NCBI GenBank assembly: GCA_022827885.1
Contig: JAJEIP010000137.1
Span: forward strand, 62,001 to 126,000
Direction: 5' to 3'
DNA: 64,000 nucleotides
DNA from: Candidatus Poribacteria bacterium
GTDB lineage: Bacteria; Poribacteria; WGA-4E; WGA-3G
Part shown: piece after piece, positions 26,477-33,585 of the stretch
Numbering within the stretch: position 1 is the stretch's first letter
How the letters are laid out: each line of letters opens with the position of its first letter
Notes under the pieces: model-generated
What the model was told of the DNA's origin: nothing
Seen by the model: the letters and a program-made list of their open reading frames with translations, nothing else
Database searches by the model: none
Made by a program: the position numbers and the translations under genes

Positions 26477-26842
26477 TTAAGATGGATTTTCAATGTTTTC
26501 CGTGGAGACCTCTTCCTCGATTTCTTCCGTGTGCCCCTCTTGCTGTGTGACTGTTTCTTGTCTATTGATGGCACGGACATAGCCCATTCTGAGTTCATAG
26601 AGGGTATTTGCCAAGAAGTTGGCTTCTGGGGCAGTGAGGTTCCCCTTCGTCTTTTCCTCAAGCATCTCAATCGTATCAATAATATGTTTCACGAGCGGGA
26701 GGTTCGTAACGACCTCGTCGGTTTCGGGATTCGGGATTCCCTCTAAGTAGAGCCGTCCTGTTTCTACAAGGTTGGCAAGATAACTAATAAAATCGACAGG
26801 GGGAATTTGTTGAGCTTCCGCCTGAGCCGCAGTTTCTTCCAT
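26477..26842 (-). CDS. DUF1844 family protein
   Basis: 121 residues; AGGAGG 5 bp upstream of the ATG. The core PPVDFISYLANLVETGRLYL, ..LPLVKHIIDTIEMLEEKTKG and APEANFLANTLYELRMGYV match the DUF1844 pattern, a small helical cytoplasmic family of unknown function. An acidic tail (EGHTEEIEEEVSTENIE) follows. 60-bp spacing from the lectin-like gene downstream on the same strand. Confidence 0.85.
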   Translation of the reverse strand: MEETAAQAEAQQIPPVDFISYLANLVETGRLYLEGIPNPETDEVVTNLPLVKHIIDTIEMLEEKTKGNLTAPEANFLANTLYELRMGYVRAINRQETVTQQEGHTEEIEEEVSTENIENPS

Positions 26843-26902
26843 ATGGTCCTCCTGATTCCGATTCGCCCCGTATAGGCGGTGGTGTTTATACGACGGATTT
26901 CC

Positions 26903-27274
26903 CTATTCGTCATCAAAGATGATGATTTGTGCGAGTAAACTTCCTGCTTGATTATTGTTGTTTGGGCTTTCGTTCATTGCAAGAAAAATAACACCATCAG
27001 CGGGAGCGGGATTGTCGTAGCGTGAGCCAACAGCGAAGACAACATCTCCGATCTTAGCGATGAGTGCACCGATATTCGTGCCGGGAAGCAGGTAATCGCT
27101 GGAACCCGGGGTCTTTGGGACACCGTCTCCACCGCACCATCCGGTCCGATTTTGCAAATCTGGTGACCACGCACCTTCACCATCAATAACGAGTCGTTGT
27201 CCTTTTCTCACACGTACGTAGCTCTCCTGCCAAACGGGACTTGGACGCGCCGTGCGGATAACTGTTAATGCCAT
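26903..27274 (-). CDS. LecA/PA-IL-like galactose-binding-type lectin
   Basis: 123 residues from the ATG at 27274, chosen for AAGGAGG 5 bp upstream; a longer frame only adds translated GGAAG-rich spacer. The pattern VRKGQRLVIDGEGAWSPD, NIGALIAKIGDVVFAVGSRY, ADGVIFLAMNESPNNNNQAG follows PA-IL of Pseudomonas: a beta-sandwich with Ca2+ and sugar bound by the loop near the C-terminal Asn-rich segment. There is no signal peptide, as in PA-IL itself. Which sugar it binds is unknown. The 160-bp region to the cyclophilin gene upstream is GGAAG-rich and has no gene. Confidence 0.75.
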   Translation of the reverse strand: MALTVIRTARPSPVWQESYVRVRKGQRLVIDGEGAWSPDLQNRTGWCGGDGVPKTPGSSDYLLPGTNIGALIAKIGDVVFAVGSRYDNPAPADGVIFLAMNESPNNNNQAGSLLAQIIIFDDE

Positions 27275-27433
27275 AGATGCCTCCTTGTTGTAGTTCTGAA
27301 GTGTGCCTTTAAAGACCACACTGGTGGAAAGTTGGAAGACTGGAAGGGAATTGGGTTGGATGGAAGGATGGTACCTACTCTTCCGTTGTTCCGTTCCAGT
27401 TTCTTCCACGCTTCCCGTTTTCTTACCATTCCT

Positions 27434-28048
27434 TTACTCAGCGGACATTCCCTTGTCTCGGATGGTAATGTTCGTAATTACGTCATCGACTACGATGCTG
27501 TCAACCACGTCCATCCCACTGGTAACTGTTCCGAAAATGGTGTAATCACTGTCGAGGATCGCGTCCCCTCGGCAGATAAAGAATTCCGATGCGTAGGAAA
27601 CGCTTGCCCCCTCCTCTTTTGCCATAGCGACAACGCCCCGCGACATCTCTTGCGAACCGTTCTCAATGGGGAGTGTATCTCCAGCGGCAAGTTTTGAGCC
27701 TGCTTGGATGAGGAGTTCTTCTGCACGATTAAACTTCTCACCTTTGTAATACATCACCTGCGCGTTTTTGATGAAGTTCTTGGAAGTTTCCGGTGCTTCG
27801 GCTGCGAGAAATTCAAATTCAATGGTCCCCTTTGCCGTTTCAACGACTGCGACGACCGTTGCGGGATCAATCTGCGGTTTTGCCGCGGTTGTTGCGGTGC
27901 CTGTACCCGCGCGACGGGCACGCGGAACGGGGGCTGGCTTATCTTCTTGTGCGCAACTCAGCACAAAAGTAGCGAAGAATGTCGCTAAAATAAAAAGTGC
28001 TGCGGATGCGAACTGCCGATGTTGCTTATTCTGCTGTTGCCTGAACAT
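27434..28048 (-). CDS. Cyclophilin-type peptidyl-prolyl isomerase lipoprotein (second of two)
   Basis: 204 residues. The N-terminal segment FILATFFATFVLSC is a lipoprotein signal (Cys about residue 32). A linker rich in Pro/Ala/Arg precedes a compact cyclophilin domain: VAVVETAKGTIEFEFLAAEA, SKNFIKNAQVMYYKGEKFNR, SQEMSRGVVAMAKEE, SEFFICRGDAILDSDYTIFG and VVDSIVVDDVI. The catalytic Arg region (F-N-R) is present, but several loops are shorter than in PpiA. It overlaps the upstream cyclophilin gene by 23 bp, so the two are probably translationally coupled. Periplasmic or outer-membrane folding factor. Confidence 0.88.
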   Translation of the reverse strand: MFRQQQNKQHRQFASAALFILATFFATFVLSCAQEDKPAPVPRARRAGTGTATTAAKPQIDPATVVAVVETAKGTIEFEFLAAEAPETSKNFIKNAQVMYYKGEKFNRAEELLIQAGSKLAAGDTLPIENGSQEMSRGVVAMAKEEGASVSYASEFFICRGDAILDSDYTIFGTVTSGMDVVDSIVVDDVITNITIRDKGMSAE

Positions 28049-28631
28049 ATTTTGACTTCGCCTCCAATCGGATTTTTGTCATGACATCGCCGATTGATAA
28101 CTGATCGACGATATCTATCCCTTGAATTACACCACCGAAGGTAGTGTAGTTTCCGTCAAGATGGGGTTGGGGTTTCAAGCAGATATAGAATTGACTCCCG
28201 GCTGAGTCTGGCGCGGAGGGCCGAGCCATTGCCACTGTGCCTCTGGCATGTGGGCGTTGGTTCGGATTTGTGTACTCGTCGACAATAGTCCAACCGGGCC
28301 CACCTGTTCCATCGCCTTTTGGACACCCGCCCTGAATGATATTCAAACCGGGGGCATCGACTTTTCGATGAAATGTTAAGCCATCGTAAAACTTCTGATT
28401 AATCAGTTTGATGAAATTATCCACTGCCACAGGGGCAGCATCGGGATAGAACTCGAGCACAAACGTGCCTTTGTCGGTTGTGACGACTGCGACCTGTTCT
28501 TCAGGCGTTAGGTTCTGACTGAAGGGAAGCGCGCAGCCGATTACGGTCAGTAGTAACAGAAAAAACGTTGGACTTTTATAAAGCAGATTTTGGTGCGTGA
28601 ACTGCGCCAACAGATGGCGTGTTACTTTCAT
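28026..28631 (-). CDS. Cyclophilin-type peptidyl-prolyl isomerase lipoprotein (first of two)
   Basis: 201 residues from the ATG at 28631 (AAAGGAGG just upstream). FFLLLLTVIGC gives a lipobox with Cys near residue 34. The cyclophilin domain is more complete than in its neighbour: VVTTDKGTFVLEFYPDAAPV, DNFIKLINQKFYDGLTFHRK (catalytic Arg), IIQGGCPKGDGTGGPGW, RGTVAMARPSAPDSAGSQFY and TTFGGVIQGIDIVDQL. It follows the LamG gene by 10 bp, so LamG-cyclophilin-cyclophilin form one operon. It may help fold exported beta-sandwich proteins such as those encoded nearby. Confidence 0.92.
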   Translation of the reverse strand: MKVTRHLLAQFTHQNLLYKSPTFFLLLLTVIGCALPFSQNLTPEEQVAVVTTDKGTFVLEFYPDAAPVAVDNFIKLINQKFYDGLTFHRKVDAPGLNIIQGGCPKGDGTGGPGWTIVDEYTNPNQRPHARGTVAMARPSAPDSAGSQFYICLKPQPHLDGNYTTFGGVIQGIDIVDQLSIGDVMTKIRLEAKSKYVQATAE

Positions 28632-28641
28632 TAACCCTCCT

Positions 28642-29403
28642 TTATTGTACGGATTCATCGGTTTTGAGACGTGCCCAAACGGTTGTCAGTTTGTCCTGTG
28701 CGTCAACATGCAGTGTGACAGGCTCTTCCATATCTTTGAGCAGCGCTGCCTTGGTTAAGGCATAGTTGTACACTTTGATTTCATCTAAGGCACCGGTGAG
28801 AAAACGGCCACTTCCGCCCCGGGCACCGATAAAGAGCGGATCGTCATTGGGCTTTAGTTCACCCTTACACGGCATCTCTGCTTCAAGCTCGCCATCAATG
28901 TAAAGTAGAATATCGTCACCATCCCATGTTCCGGCGAGGAAATGCCATTCTCCATCTTGGATACTCGGACCGATATTATCGTCGTTACACGGTTCCGGTA
29001 AGTCGAAGAATTGAAGGATTGTTCCGCCATTATACAGGGCTGCAAGGTTATACAACCCAGAGACCCAAGCGACTCCTTTTTCAACGCCGCTCTGAATTGC
29101 CTCACCGCCTTTAACGATCACCCAAAATTCAATGGTAATTCCGTCAACGATATCAAGGCTCGCATGATCGGGGATTTGACCGGAGGTTTTTCCGTCGAAT
29201 TCCAATGCTTTTCCGAAAACGCCGTCAATCAATTTCGGTTTGCCTTTAAAAGTCGCGTCATTCCCAAATTCGGACAGATCCTTTGCAACGTCCCCATTTA
29301 ATTCATCGAAGGAAAGATGCAAAACCAACTCTTGCGCACTGCAAACCGCTGAAACGCTTATCAAAATGAGAGCGAGTAACCCAAATATAGCACGTTGTTT
29401 CAA
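28642..29403 (-). CDS. Secreted LamG-domain protein with LTTVWARLK C-terminal tail
   Basis: 253 residues, TTG start at 29403 (AGGAG 8 bp upstream, promoter 22 bp further up). Signal peptide MKQRAIFGLLALILISVSAV. The LamG/concanavalin-like fold has LVLHLSFDELNGDVAKDLSE, GKALEFDG, ITIEFWVIVKGGE, GEWHFLAGTWDGDDILLYID and GALDEIKVYNYALT. The tail ends VDAQDKLTTVWARLKTDESV, a divergent form of the shared C-terminal motif. Extracellular, probably glycan- or matrix-binding. A LamG paralogue lies at 36520. Head of the operon with two cyclophilins. Confidence 0.87.
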   Translation of the reverse strand: MKQRAIFGLLALILISVSAVCSAQELVLHLSFDELNGDVAKDLSEFGNDATFKGKPKLIDGVFGKALEFDGKTSGQIPDHASLDIVDGITIEFWVIVKGGEAIQSGVEKGVAWVSGLYNLAALYNGGTILQFFDLPEPCNDDNIGPSIQDGEWHFLAGTWDGDDILLYIDGELEAEMPCKGELKPNDDPLFIGARGGSGRFLTGALDEIKVYNYALTKAALLKDMEEPVTLHVDAQDKLTTVWARLKTDESVQ

Positions 29404-29424
29404 ACTTTGATCTCCTAAAGTTGA

Positions 29425-29453
29425 ATTATAAGCGACATCCTTACGGGTGTCAA
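29425..29453 (-). promoter_or_regulatory. Consensus sigma70 promoter of the LamG-cyclophilin operon
   Basis: On minus, TTGACA (29448..29453), 17 bp, TATAAT (29425..29430): a full-consensus promoter with a start near 29418. On the other strand a weaker TTGAAA (29535)-20 bp-TATAAT (29561) precedes the divergent F5/8-type gene. Confidence 0.85.
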
Positions 29454-29600
29454 CAAAAATTGAAAATTTCTAAACGGTTCATACAATTTTAAGATAACAA
29501 CAGTCAAAAAAAAAGTCAAGGGATAACCGTTTTCTTGAAACAATTTTTCACTTGTGTTAATATAATGGTAAGTACTACTGCAAAGATGGAGGAATGGAGA

Positions 29601-30314
29601 ATGAGATGGACAAAGTATTGCTGGCTTGTGATAGTAGCGATGTTAATCAGCACGCTTGCTGTCTTCGCAGTCCATGACGAAGCGAAGGGACCTGAGAAGT
29701 TCGGACGTTACGAGTTTAAGGCGCAGGACAAAAAAGCGGCAACGGATGAATGCGATGCCGGCGGTAAACCAGGACCAGAATTTGTGCCGACGGTTCGAGA
29801 CAAAGAACCCAACTTGGCACTCCTCAAAGATGCGAAACCGGAAGCCTCTTCGCAGCTCGAGGGATGGTGTCCGCGTAGACACTGTGTCGAATACCTCAAT
29901 GACGGTTTTTACAACAATTGTCGGAGCTGGATTATCGGTGCGATACCCGGTTGGGCGCAGATTGATATGGGGGATGTGGCGAATGTGAACCGTGTCTACT
30001 TTGGTAGCGATCATTCGCAGGGATTTGTTGACAGGACGACTGCTGACTTTGATATCTTGGTCGCAACCACGAAAGCGGATCCAAACTCCGATGCGAATAC
30101 GTGGACGAAGGTTTATACGCACAAGGGTGATCCGATTAGTGAAACCACTGAGTTTACCTTCAAAGATGTAGAGGCACGGTGGTTACGTCTCCATATTCGC
30201 ACGAATGGTGGGGCTCGCGTTGATGAAATCGAAATTTACGGCGGCAAAGATCCGATGGCTGTTGAGCCGGACGGGAAGGCTGCCACAACGTGGGGAGAAA
30301 TTAAGACAGAATAA
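29601..30314 (+). CDS. Secreted F5/8 type C (discoidin) domain protein with ATTWG C-terminal tail
   Basis: 237 residues from the ATG at 29601 (GGAGG 8 bp upstream); Met of the longer frame at 29535 overlaps the promoter. Signal peptide MRWTKYCWLVIVAMLISTLA. The body is a galactose-binding-like discoidin fold: NLALLKDAKPEASSQLEG, ..LNDGFYNNCRSWIIGAIPGW, AQIDMGDVANVNRVYFGSDH, RWLRLHIRTNGGARVDEIEI. Tail: VEPDGKAATTWGEIK. Probably a surface or secreted glycan-binding protein. Divergent from the LamG operon and 108 bp upstream of a second tailed protein on the same strand. Confidence 0.87.
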   Translation: MRWTKYCWLVIVAMLISTLAVFAVHDEAKGPEKFGRYEFKAQDKKAATDECDAGGKPGPEFVPTVRDKEPNLALLKDAKPEASSQLEGWCPRRHCVEYLNDGFYNNCRSWIIGAIPGWAQIDMGDVANVNRVYFGSDHSQGFVDRTTADFDILVATTKADPNSDANTWTKVYTHKGDPISETTEFTFKDVEARWLRLHIRTNGGARVDEIEIYGGKDPMAVEPDGKAATTWGEIKTE

Positions 30315-30422
30315 CCCTATCGGTTGTAGGCACAGTTTAGGACATTTCGCTAATGCCCAAATTGTGCCTACAAAAGACAAGTGTTACACCGTAGCAAGAA
30401 GATGGGAGGGTGGAACGCACGT

Positions 30423-31166
30423 ATGAAAGCCTATACATGGTCCACTACTCTAATTATCATGCTGATGTTGTGTGTCGGCATCAGTTATGCTGAGGTTTTG
30501 TTTCATGACGACTTTGAGCGTTCCGAAATTGATCTCGACAGATGGGCACCGCAAGTGAGTTGGGGTATTAAAGACCATGACACCCGACACGATGTGCTTG
30601 GAAGGAGAGTGCTTGACGTATGGGGCGGTGGTGCTGGGCTCAGTCTCACCGATCTTCCCGAAGAATTTGATTACTACGCCGATTTCAATGCCAAAAATGG
30701 CGGTTCATTGGGATTTGTTTTCCACGCGAAGGATGACGATAACTTCTACATGCACGAAATTTCAATCCTCGGTTCTAAACACCCACCGCAACATATCGGA
30801 TGGCACCGAAAAGAAGGTGGCGCGTGGGATTTTGAAGTAAGTCGTTTCGCGGACGAGAAAAAACGTAAACAGAACATTTGGTATCGCGTGAAGTTTGAAG
30901 TTCGCGAAAATTCCGAATTTAAGGTATACCTCGGTAAGGTCGGTGCTAAATGGAATAATCTCGTTTTTATCGGAGAATGGACCGATGGTGAAAAGAAGTT
31001 TGAAAACGGCAAAACTGGCTTCTATACGCGCGGCGGCAATCGGGGTGCTGCTGCGCATTACGCACAATTTGATAACATTTTCGTTACTACCCCAGGCTTC
31101 AACATCTTTCCCGTTGAGCCGAAAGGGAAACTCGCAGTAACGTGGGGAAACCTCAAGATACAATGA
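30423..31166 (+). CDS. Secreted DUF1080-like protein with LAVTWG C-terminal tail
   Basis: 247 residues from the ATG at 30423, where the signal peptide MKAYTWSTTLIIMLMLCVGI begins (GGGAGG lies about 13 bp upstream). The DUF1080/3-keto-disaccharide-hydrolase-like beta-sandwich shows VLFHDDFERSEIDLDRW, GSLGFVFHAKDDDNFYM, RYRVKFEV-like WYRVKFEVRENSEFKVYL and GKTGFYTRGG..AQFDNIFV. Tail: VEPKGKLAVTWGNLKIQ. Its TGA stop overlaps the ATG of the next Gfo/Idh gene (ATGA), so the secreted protein and oxidoreductase are made together, as at 1382/1365. Confidence 0.87.
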   Translation: MKAYTWSTTLIIMLMLCVGISYAEVLFHDDFERSEIDLDRWAPQVSWGIKDHDTRHDVLGRRVLDVWGGGAGLSLTDLPEEFDYYADFNAKNGGSLGFVFHAKDDDNFYMHEISILGSKHPPQHIGWHRKEGGAWDFEVSRFADEKKRKQNIWYRVKFEVRENSEFKVYLGKVGAKWNNLVFIGEWTDGEKKFENGKTGFYTRGGNRGAAAHYAQFDNIFVTTPGFNIFPVEPKGKLAVTWGNLKIQ

Positions 31167-32170
31167 ACGTTCAAAAACCGTTAGCAATAGGCATCATCGG
31201 TGCTGGCAATATGGGAAGACATCATCAGGGGGCGATAACCAATTACGGTGCGCAGGTTGTTGCCGTCCATGATGCAAGACTTGAGGCGGCGCGCGAACTC
31301 GCAGCGCATACCGAATCAGCACTTGCCACGACCGCGTTGGCTGCCTTTTTCGATGTAGACATGGACGGCGTGGTTATCACGACACCCCCTCCTATCCGAC
31401 TTGAACCGATCCAAATGGCATGCGACCGCGGTATCCCTGTGATGGTTGAAAAACCGCCCGCCTTGAACATGGCTGAAGGCAGAAAATGCCTCGCATGCAT
31501 TGAGAAAGCGGATGTCATTGCTGCGGTTGGGTTCCAACTCCGCTATCATCCACTCTATGAACGGCTGAAAGCATTGATCTCTTCGGAAACGGTGCATCTT
31601 GTGCGAACGGTGTGTACCGTTAATTATTACCTGAGTTTCCGGATGTCGCCTTGGTTTTTACAATATGATATAAGCGGGGGTCCCTTGCCGGAACAGGCGG
31701 TGCACGTGTTGGATTGTGCACGTTTTGTGATGGGAAATCCGAAACCTGTGCAGGCACATGCCCTCGCCGCTAAAAACATGGCGTTGGAACGCACCGAATT
31801 CGATGCCGAAAATGCCATTCAGATGACCTATCAACTGGACAACGGCGTTTTCGGAACACACATGAATCACTGTGGCACCGAGGGGTTTAGTTTTGAGGTT
31901 GAAGTCGTCGGACCCCATCTGCGATTACAAGCGAAGATGACGGATAACGTTATCTGTGGATACCTTAACGGTGAGGCCGTCAACGAATCAGGGACTTCCG
32001 AAAACAGTCTGGGTTTAGACAAATCCGGAGCGTGGTTGCGTGCCATTGAAACAGGCGATAGAACGCTCATTCGTTCGCCATTCGCGGATGCAATTGAGAC
32101 CCTTGCCCTGATTGATGCCGCGGTCCAAAGTCGGGGCACCGGCAGATTTATTAACGTTGAGGACCTGTAA
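31163..32170 (+). CDS. Gfo/Idh/MocA family oxidoreductase
   Basis: 335 residues from the ATG at 31163, overlapping the previous stop by ATGA. Rossmann motif AIGIIGAGNMGRHH, VITTPPPIRL, catalytic-lysine motif VMVEKPPALNMAEGRK (EKP) and substrate-domain segments GPLPEQAVHVLDCARFVMG (with the conserved His of the family) and FGTHMNHCGTEGFSFEVEVV. NAD(P)-dependent sugar or polyol dehydrogenase; substrate unknown. It is translationally coupled to a secreted glycan-binding-type protein, suggesting a carbohydrate unit. Confidence 0.9.
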   Translation: MNVQKPLAIGIIGAGNMGRHHQGAITNYGAQVVAVHDARLEAARELAAHTESALATTALAAFFDVDMDGVVITTPPPIRLEPIQMACDRGIPVMVEKPPALNMAEGRKCLACIEKADVIAAVGFQLRYHPLYERLKALISSETVHLVRTVCTVNYYLSFRMSPWFLQYDISGGPLPEQAVHVLDCARFVMGNPKPVQAHALAAKNMALERTEFDAENAIQMTYQLDNGVFGTHMNHCGTEGFSFEVEVVGPHLRLQAKMTDNVICGYLNGEAVNESGTSENSLGLDKSGAWLRAIETGDRTLIRSPFADAIETLALIDAAVQSRGTGRFINVEDL

Positions 32171-32180
32171 TTTAATTGTA

Positions 32181-32265
32181 GCCTGCAACATCGGTGCAGG
32201 CGGGACTACGGGAAGGAACACTATCTCCCCAAGGTCCTAATCGAACCGCAAGGAATAATTAAAAA
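32181..32265 (+). repeat. Dispersed leader repeat, full copy at the selenoprotein start
   Basis: It starts GCCTGCAACATCGGTGCAGGC (hairpin) and ends CGAACCGCAAGGAATAATT plus AAAAA directly before the ATG at 32266. AAGGA is the Shine-Dalgarno of the TGA-containing frame, so translation of that frame starts at the repeat edge. Confidence 0.85.
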
Positions 32266-32610
32266 ATGATAGATTGGATTTATTCTCGGAGTAGCTGAAA
32301 CTCCTGTAAAAAAGTTCAAGAGTTTCTTGACGAACACGGATTACAAATAGAAAGTCGGACGGATGCCCGAAAAGAGCGAATGGATGCAACAGCGGTCTGG
32401 GATTTAATGGGCAGCGCGGCGCAAATCATTGTTGCGAAAGGGCAGCGCGTGGAAACCTTTGTGCCAACCGCAGACACACAGGAACCAATCCTGAAAGCCG
32501 TGATGGGACGGAGCGGTAGCCTGCGCGCGCCTACAGTGCGAAGTGGGGATAGTTTCTTTGTCGGATTTAACAACGCGCTCTATGCGCAGATAATGCCACC
32601 TGCACCCTGA
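32266..32610 (+). CDS. ArsC/Spx-like thioredoxin-fold protein, in-frame TGA read as selenocysteine (candidate)
   Basis: 114 residues if the TGA at 32296..32298 is read as Sec (U). AAGGA lies 11 bp before the ATG. MIDWIYSRSSU-NSCKKVQEFL puts U at residue 11, where ArsC/Spx proteins have their catalytic Cys (their CxxC or CxTS position), with a resolving Cys three residues on: UxxC. The rest follows the ArsC/Spx fold: ERMDATAVWDLM, cis-Pro region SGSLRAPTVRSGDSFFVGF, then NNALYAQI. Directly after the TGA, GAAACTC (32297..32303) pairs with GAGTTTC (32320..32326) around a loop holding GT, as in a bacterial SECIS. A pseudogene with a Cys-to-stop change is the alternative, but the remaining frame is intact and conserved-looking, and selA is in the window. 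Predicted redox enzyme (arsenate-reductase-like or thiol oxidoreductase). Confidence 0.75.
32297..32326 (+). promoter_or_regulatory. Candidate bacterial SECIS stem-loop
   Basis: The 7-bp stem GAAACTC/GAGTTTC starts within the TGA codon, with a 16-nt loop in which TG (32305..32306) can pair with CA (32317..32318). The loop G of GTT (32314) lies 16 nt after the TGA, inside the range usual for SelB-binding elements (about 16-37). It also encodes protein. Confidence 0.6.
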
Positions 32611-32630
32611 AACGTGTAGAGTAAGGTCGT

Positions 32631-32709
32631 CTCGCCGCTACAGAGCGGATATACGGAGAAGTCCTTCAAATGTTGAACTCACCTGATCGAACCGCAAGGA
32701 AAATTAAAA
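32631..32709 (+). repeat. Dispersed leader repeat, tandem copy 1
   Basis: Shares CGGATATACGGAGAAGTCCT, the segment TTGAACTCACCTGATCGAAC and the end CCGCAAGGAAAATTAAAA with copy 2 at 32753; differences are few. It opens a 22-codon frame with no likely product. The 177-bp region 32611..32787 is essentially these two copies. Confidence 0.85.
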
Positions 32710-32752
32710 GTATTTGCAGAGGCGTGTTCTTTTCATGATTGTAGCCTGCAAC

Positions 32753-32828
32753 AGCGGCGCAGGCGGATATACGGAGAAGTCCTTCACATGCTGAACTCAC
32801 CTGACCGAACCGCAAGGAAAATTAAAAA
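32753..32828 (+). repeat. Dispersed leader repeat, tandem copy 2 at the epimerase start
   Basis: It begins GCCTGCAACAGCGGCGCAGGC and ends CCGCAAGGAAAATTAAAAA at the edge of the epimerase coding sequence. The ATG at 32788 used for the epimerase lies inside the repeat. Confidence 0.85.
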
Positions 32829-33579
32829 GATTTTGATTACGGGTGCGAATGGGTATCTGGCACAATTTGTTATTGATCGGTTGTGTGGTGCGTATGACCT
32901 CACGCTCACGGATATCGTTGAATTGGATCGGACGGTTTCAGGCACAACTTTTATCAAGGCAGATGTGACAAATGCTGCCGAAATTCAGGCAGTGTGTGCG
33001 GATCAAGATGCTGTCGTCCATCTCGTTGCGCTGGTCCGGGGACGGTCTGATAAACCCGCCTCACTGTTTGCGGATGTTATGGTGAAAGGGACATGGAACG
33101 TCGCGGAAGCCTGTGTAAAGCAGGGCGTTAAAAAGTTGGTTAACATCTCAAGTATTTCGGCATGCCCGCCTGCGCCAAGCGCACAATTGCCTTACGAGGT
33201 GGACGATGACTTCCAGTTCGGTCCGGGAGATCTTTACTACGCGTTGGCGAAGTACCTCGGCGAGCGAATCGGTGCGGCGTATCATCAAGCCTACGGGTTA
33301 GACGTGATCCATGTCCGCCCGGGGGTGATAGATGGAGATGGACAGAATCCGGGACCTGCAGCGCCTGAAATTGTGACGGATCCTTGGTTCGTTTACGTGG
33401 ATCCGAGGGATGTCGCACAGTGTGTCGCACGCGCCATTGAAACAGAGACGGTGAAGTATGGCGCGTATAACGCCGTCGCCGGTCGCGCGGATTCCCGTTT
33501 CGCGTGGCGACCCGCAGAGACGGATTTAGGGTATTCACCGGAACACAATTGGCCCGAGATCCCTGGCGATGATACGTAG
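32788..33579 (+). CDS. NAD-dependent epimerase/dehydratase family protein
   Basis: 263 residues. Extended-SDR fold: KILITGANGYLAQFVIDRL gives the NAD motif, VVHLVALVRGR the second strand, SSISACPPAP the Ser region, and YYALAKYLGERI the catalytic YxxxK. It lacks the longer C-terminal domain, being short for the family (about 300-340), so it resembles atypical extended SDRs. Substrate unknown, probably a nucleotide sugar. The ATG at 32788 lies within a repeat; the conserved part begins at KILITG, where an ATT (32830) or TTG (32833) lies at the spacing from AAGGA used by other repeat-led genes, so the true start may be non-ATG. Convergent with the FG-GAP gene. Confidence 0.82.
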   Translation: MLNSPDRTARKIKKILITGANGYLAQFVIDRLCGAYDLTLTDIVELDRTVSGTTFIKADVTNAAEIQAVCADQDAVVHLVALVRGRSDKPASLFADVMVKGTWNVAEACVKQGVKKLVNISSISACPPAPSAQLPYEVDDDFQFGPGDLYYALAKYLGERIGAAYHQAYGLDVIHVRPGVIDGDGQNPGPAAPEIVTDPWFVYVDPRDVAQCVARAIETETVKYGAYNAVAGRADSRFAWRPAETDLGYSPEHNWPEIPGDDT

Positions 33580-33585
33580 ATGTCC

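Noticed and set aside
32380-32610. 76-codon gene starting at the internal ATG
   Set aside because: It has no Shine-Dalgarno and would lack the first strand and active site of the ArsC/Spx fold; the longer frame through the TGA is better supported.
32631-32828. Two spaced direct repeats as a possible CRISPR array
   Set aside because: Only two copies, each about 77 bp with hairpin and Shine-Dalgarno ends, matching the genome-wide leader repeat; no cas genes nearby.
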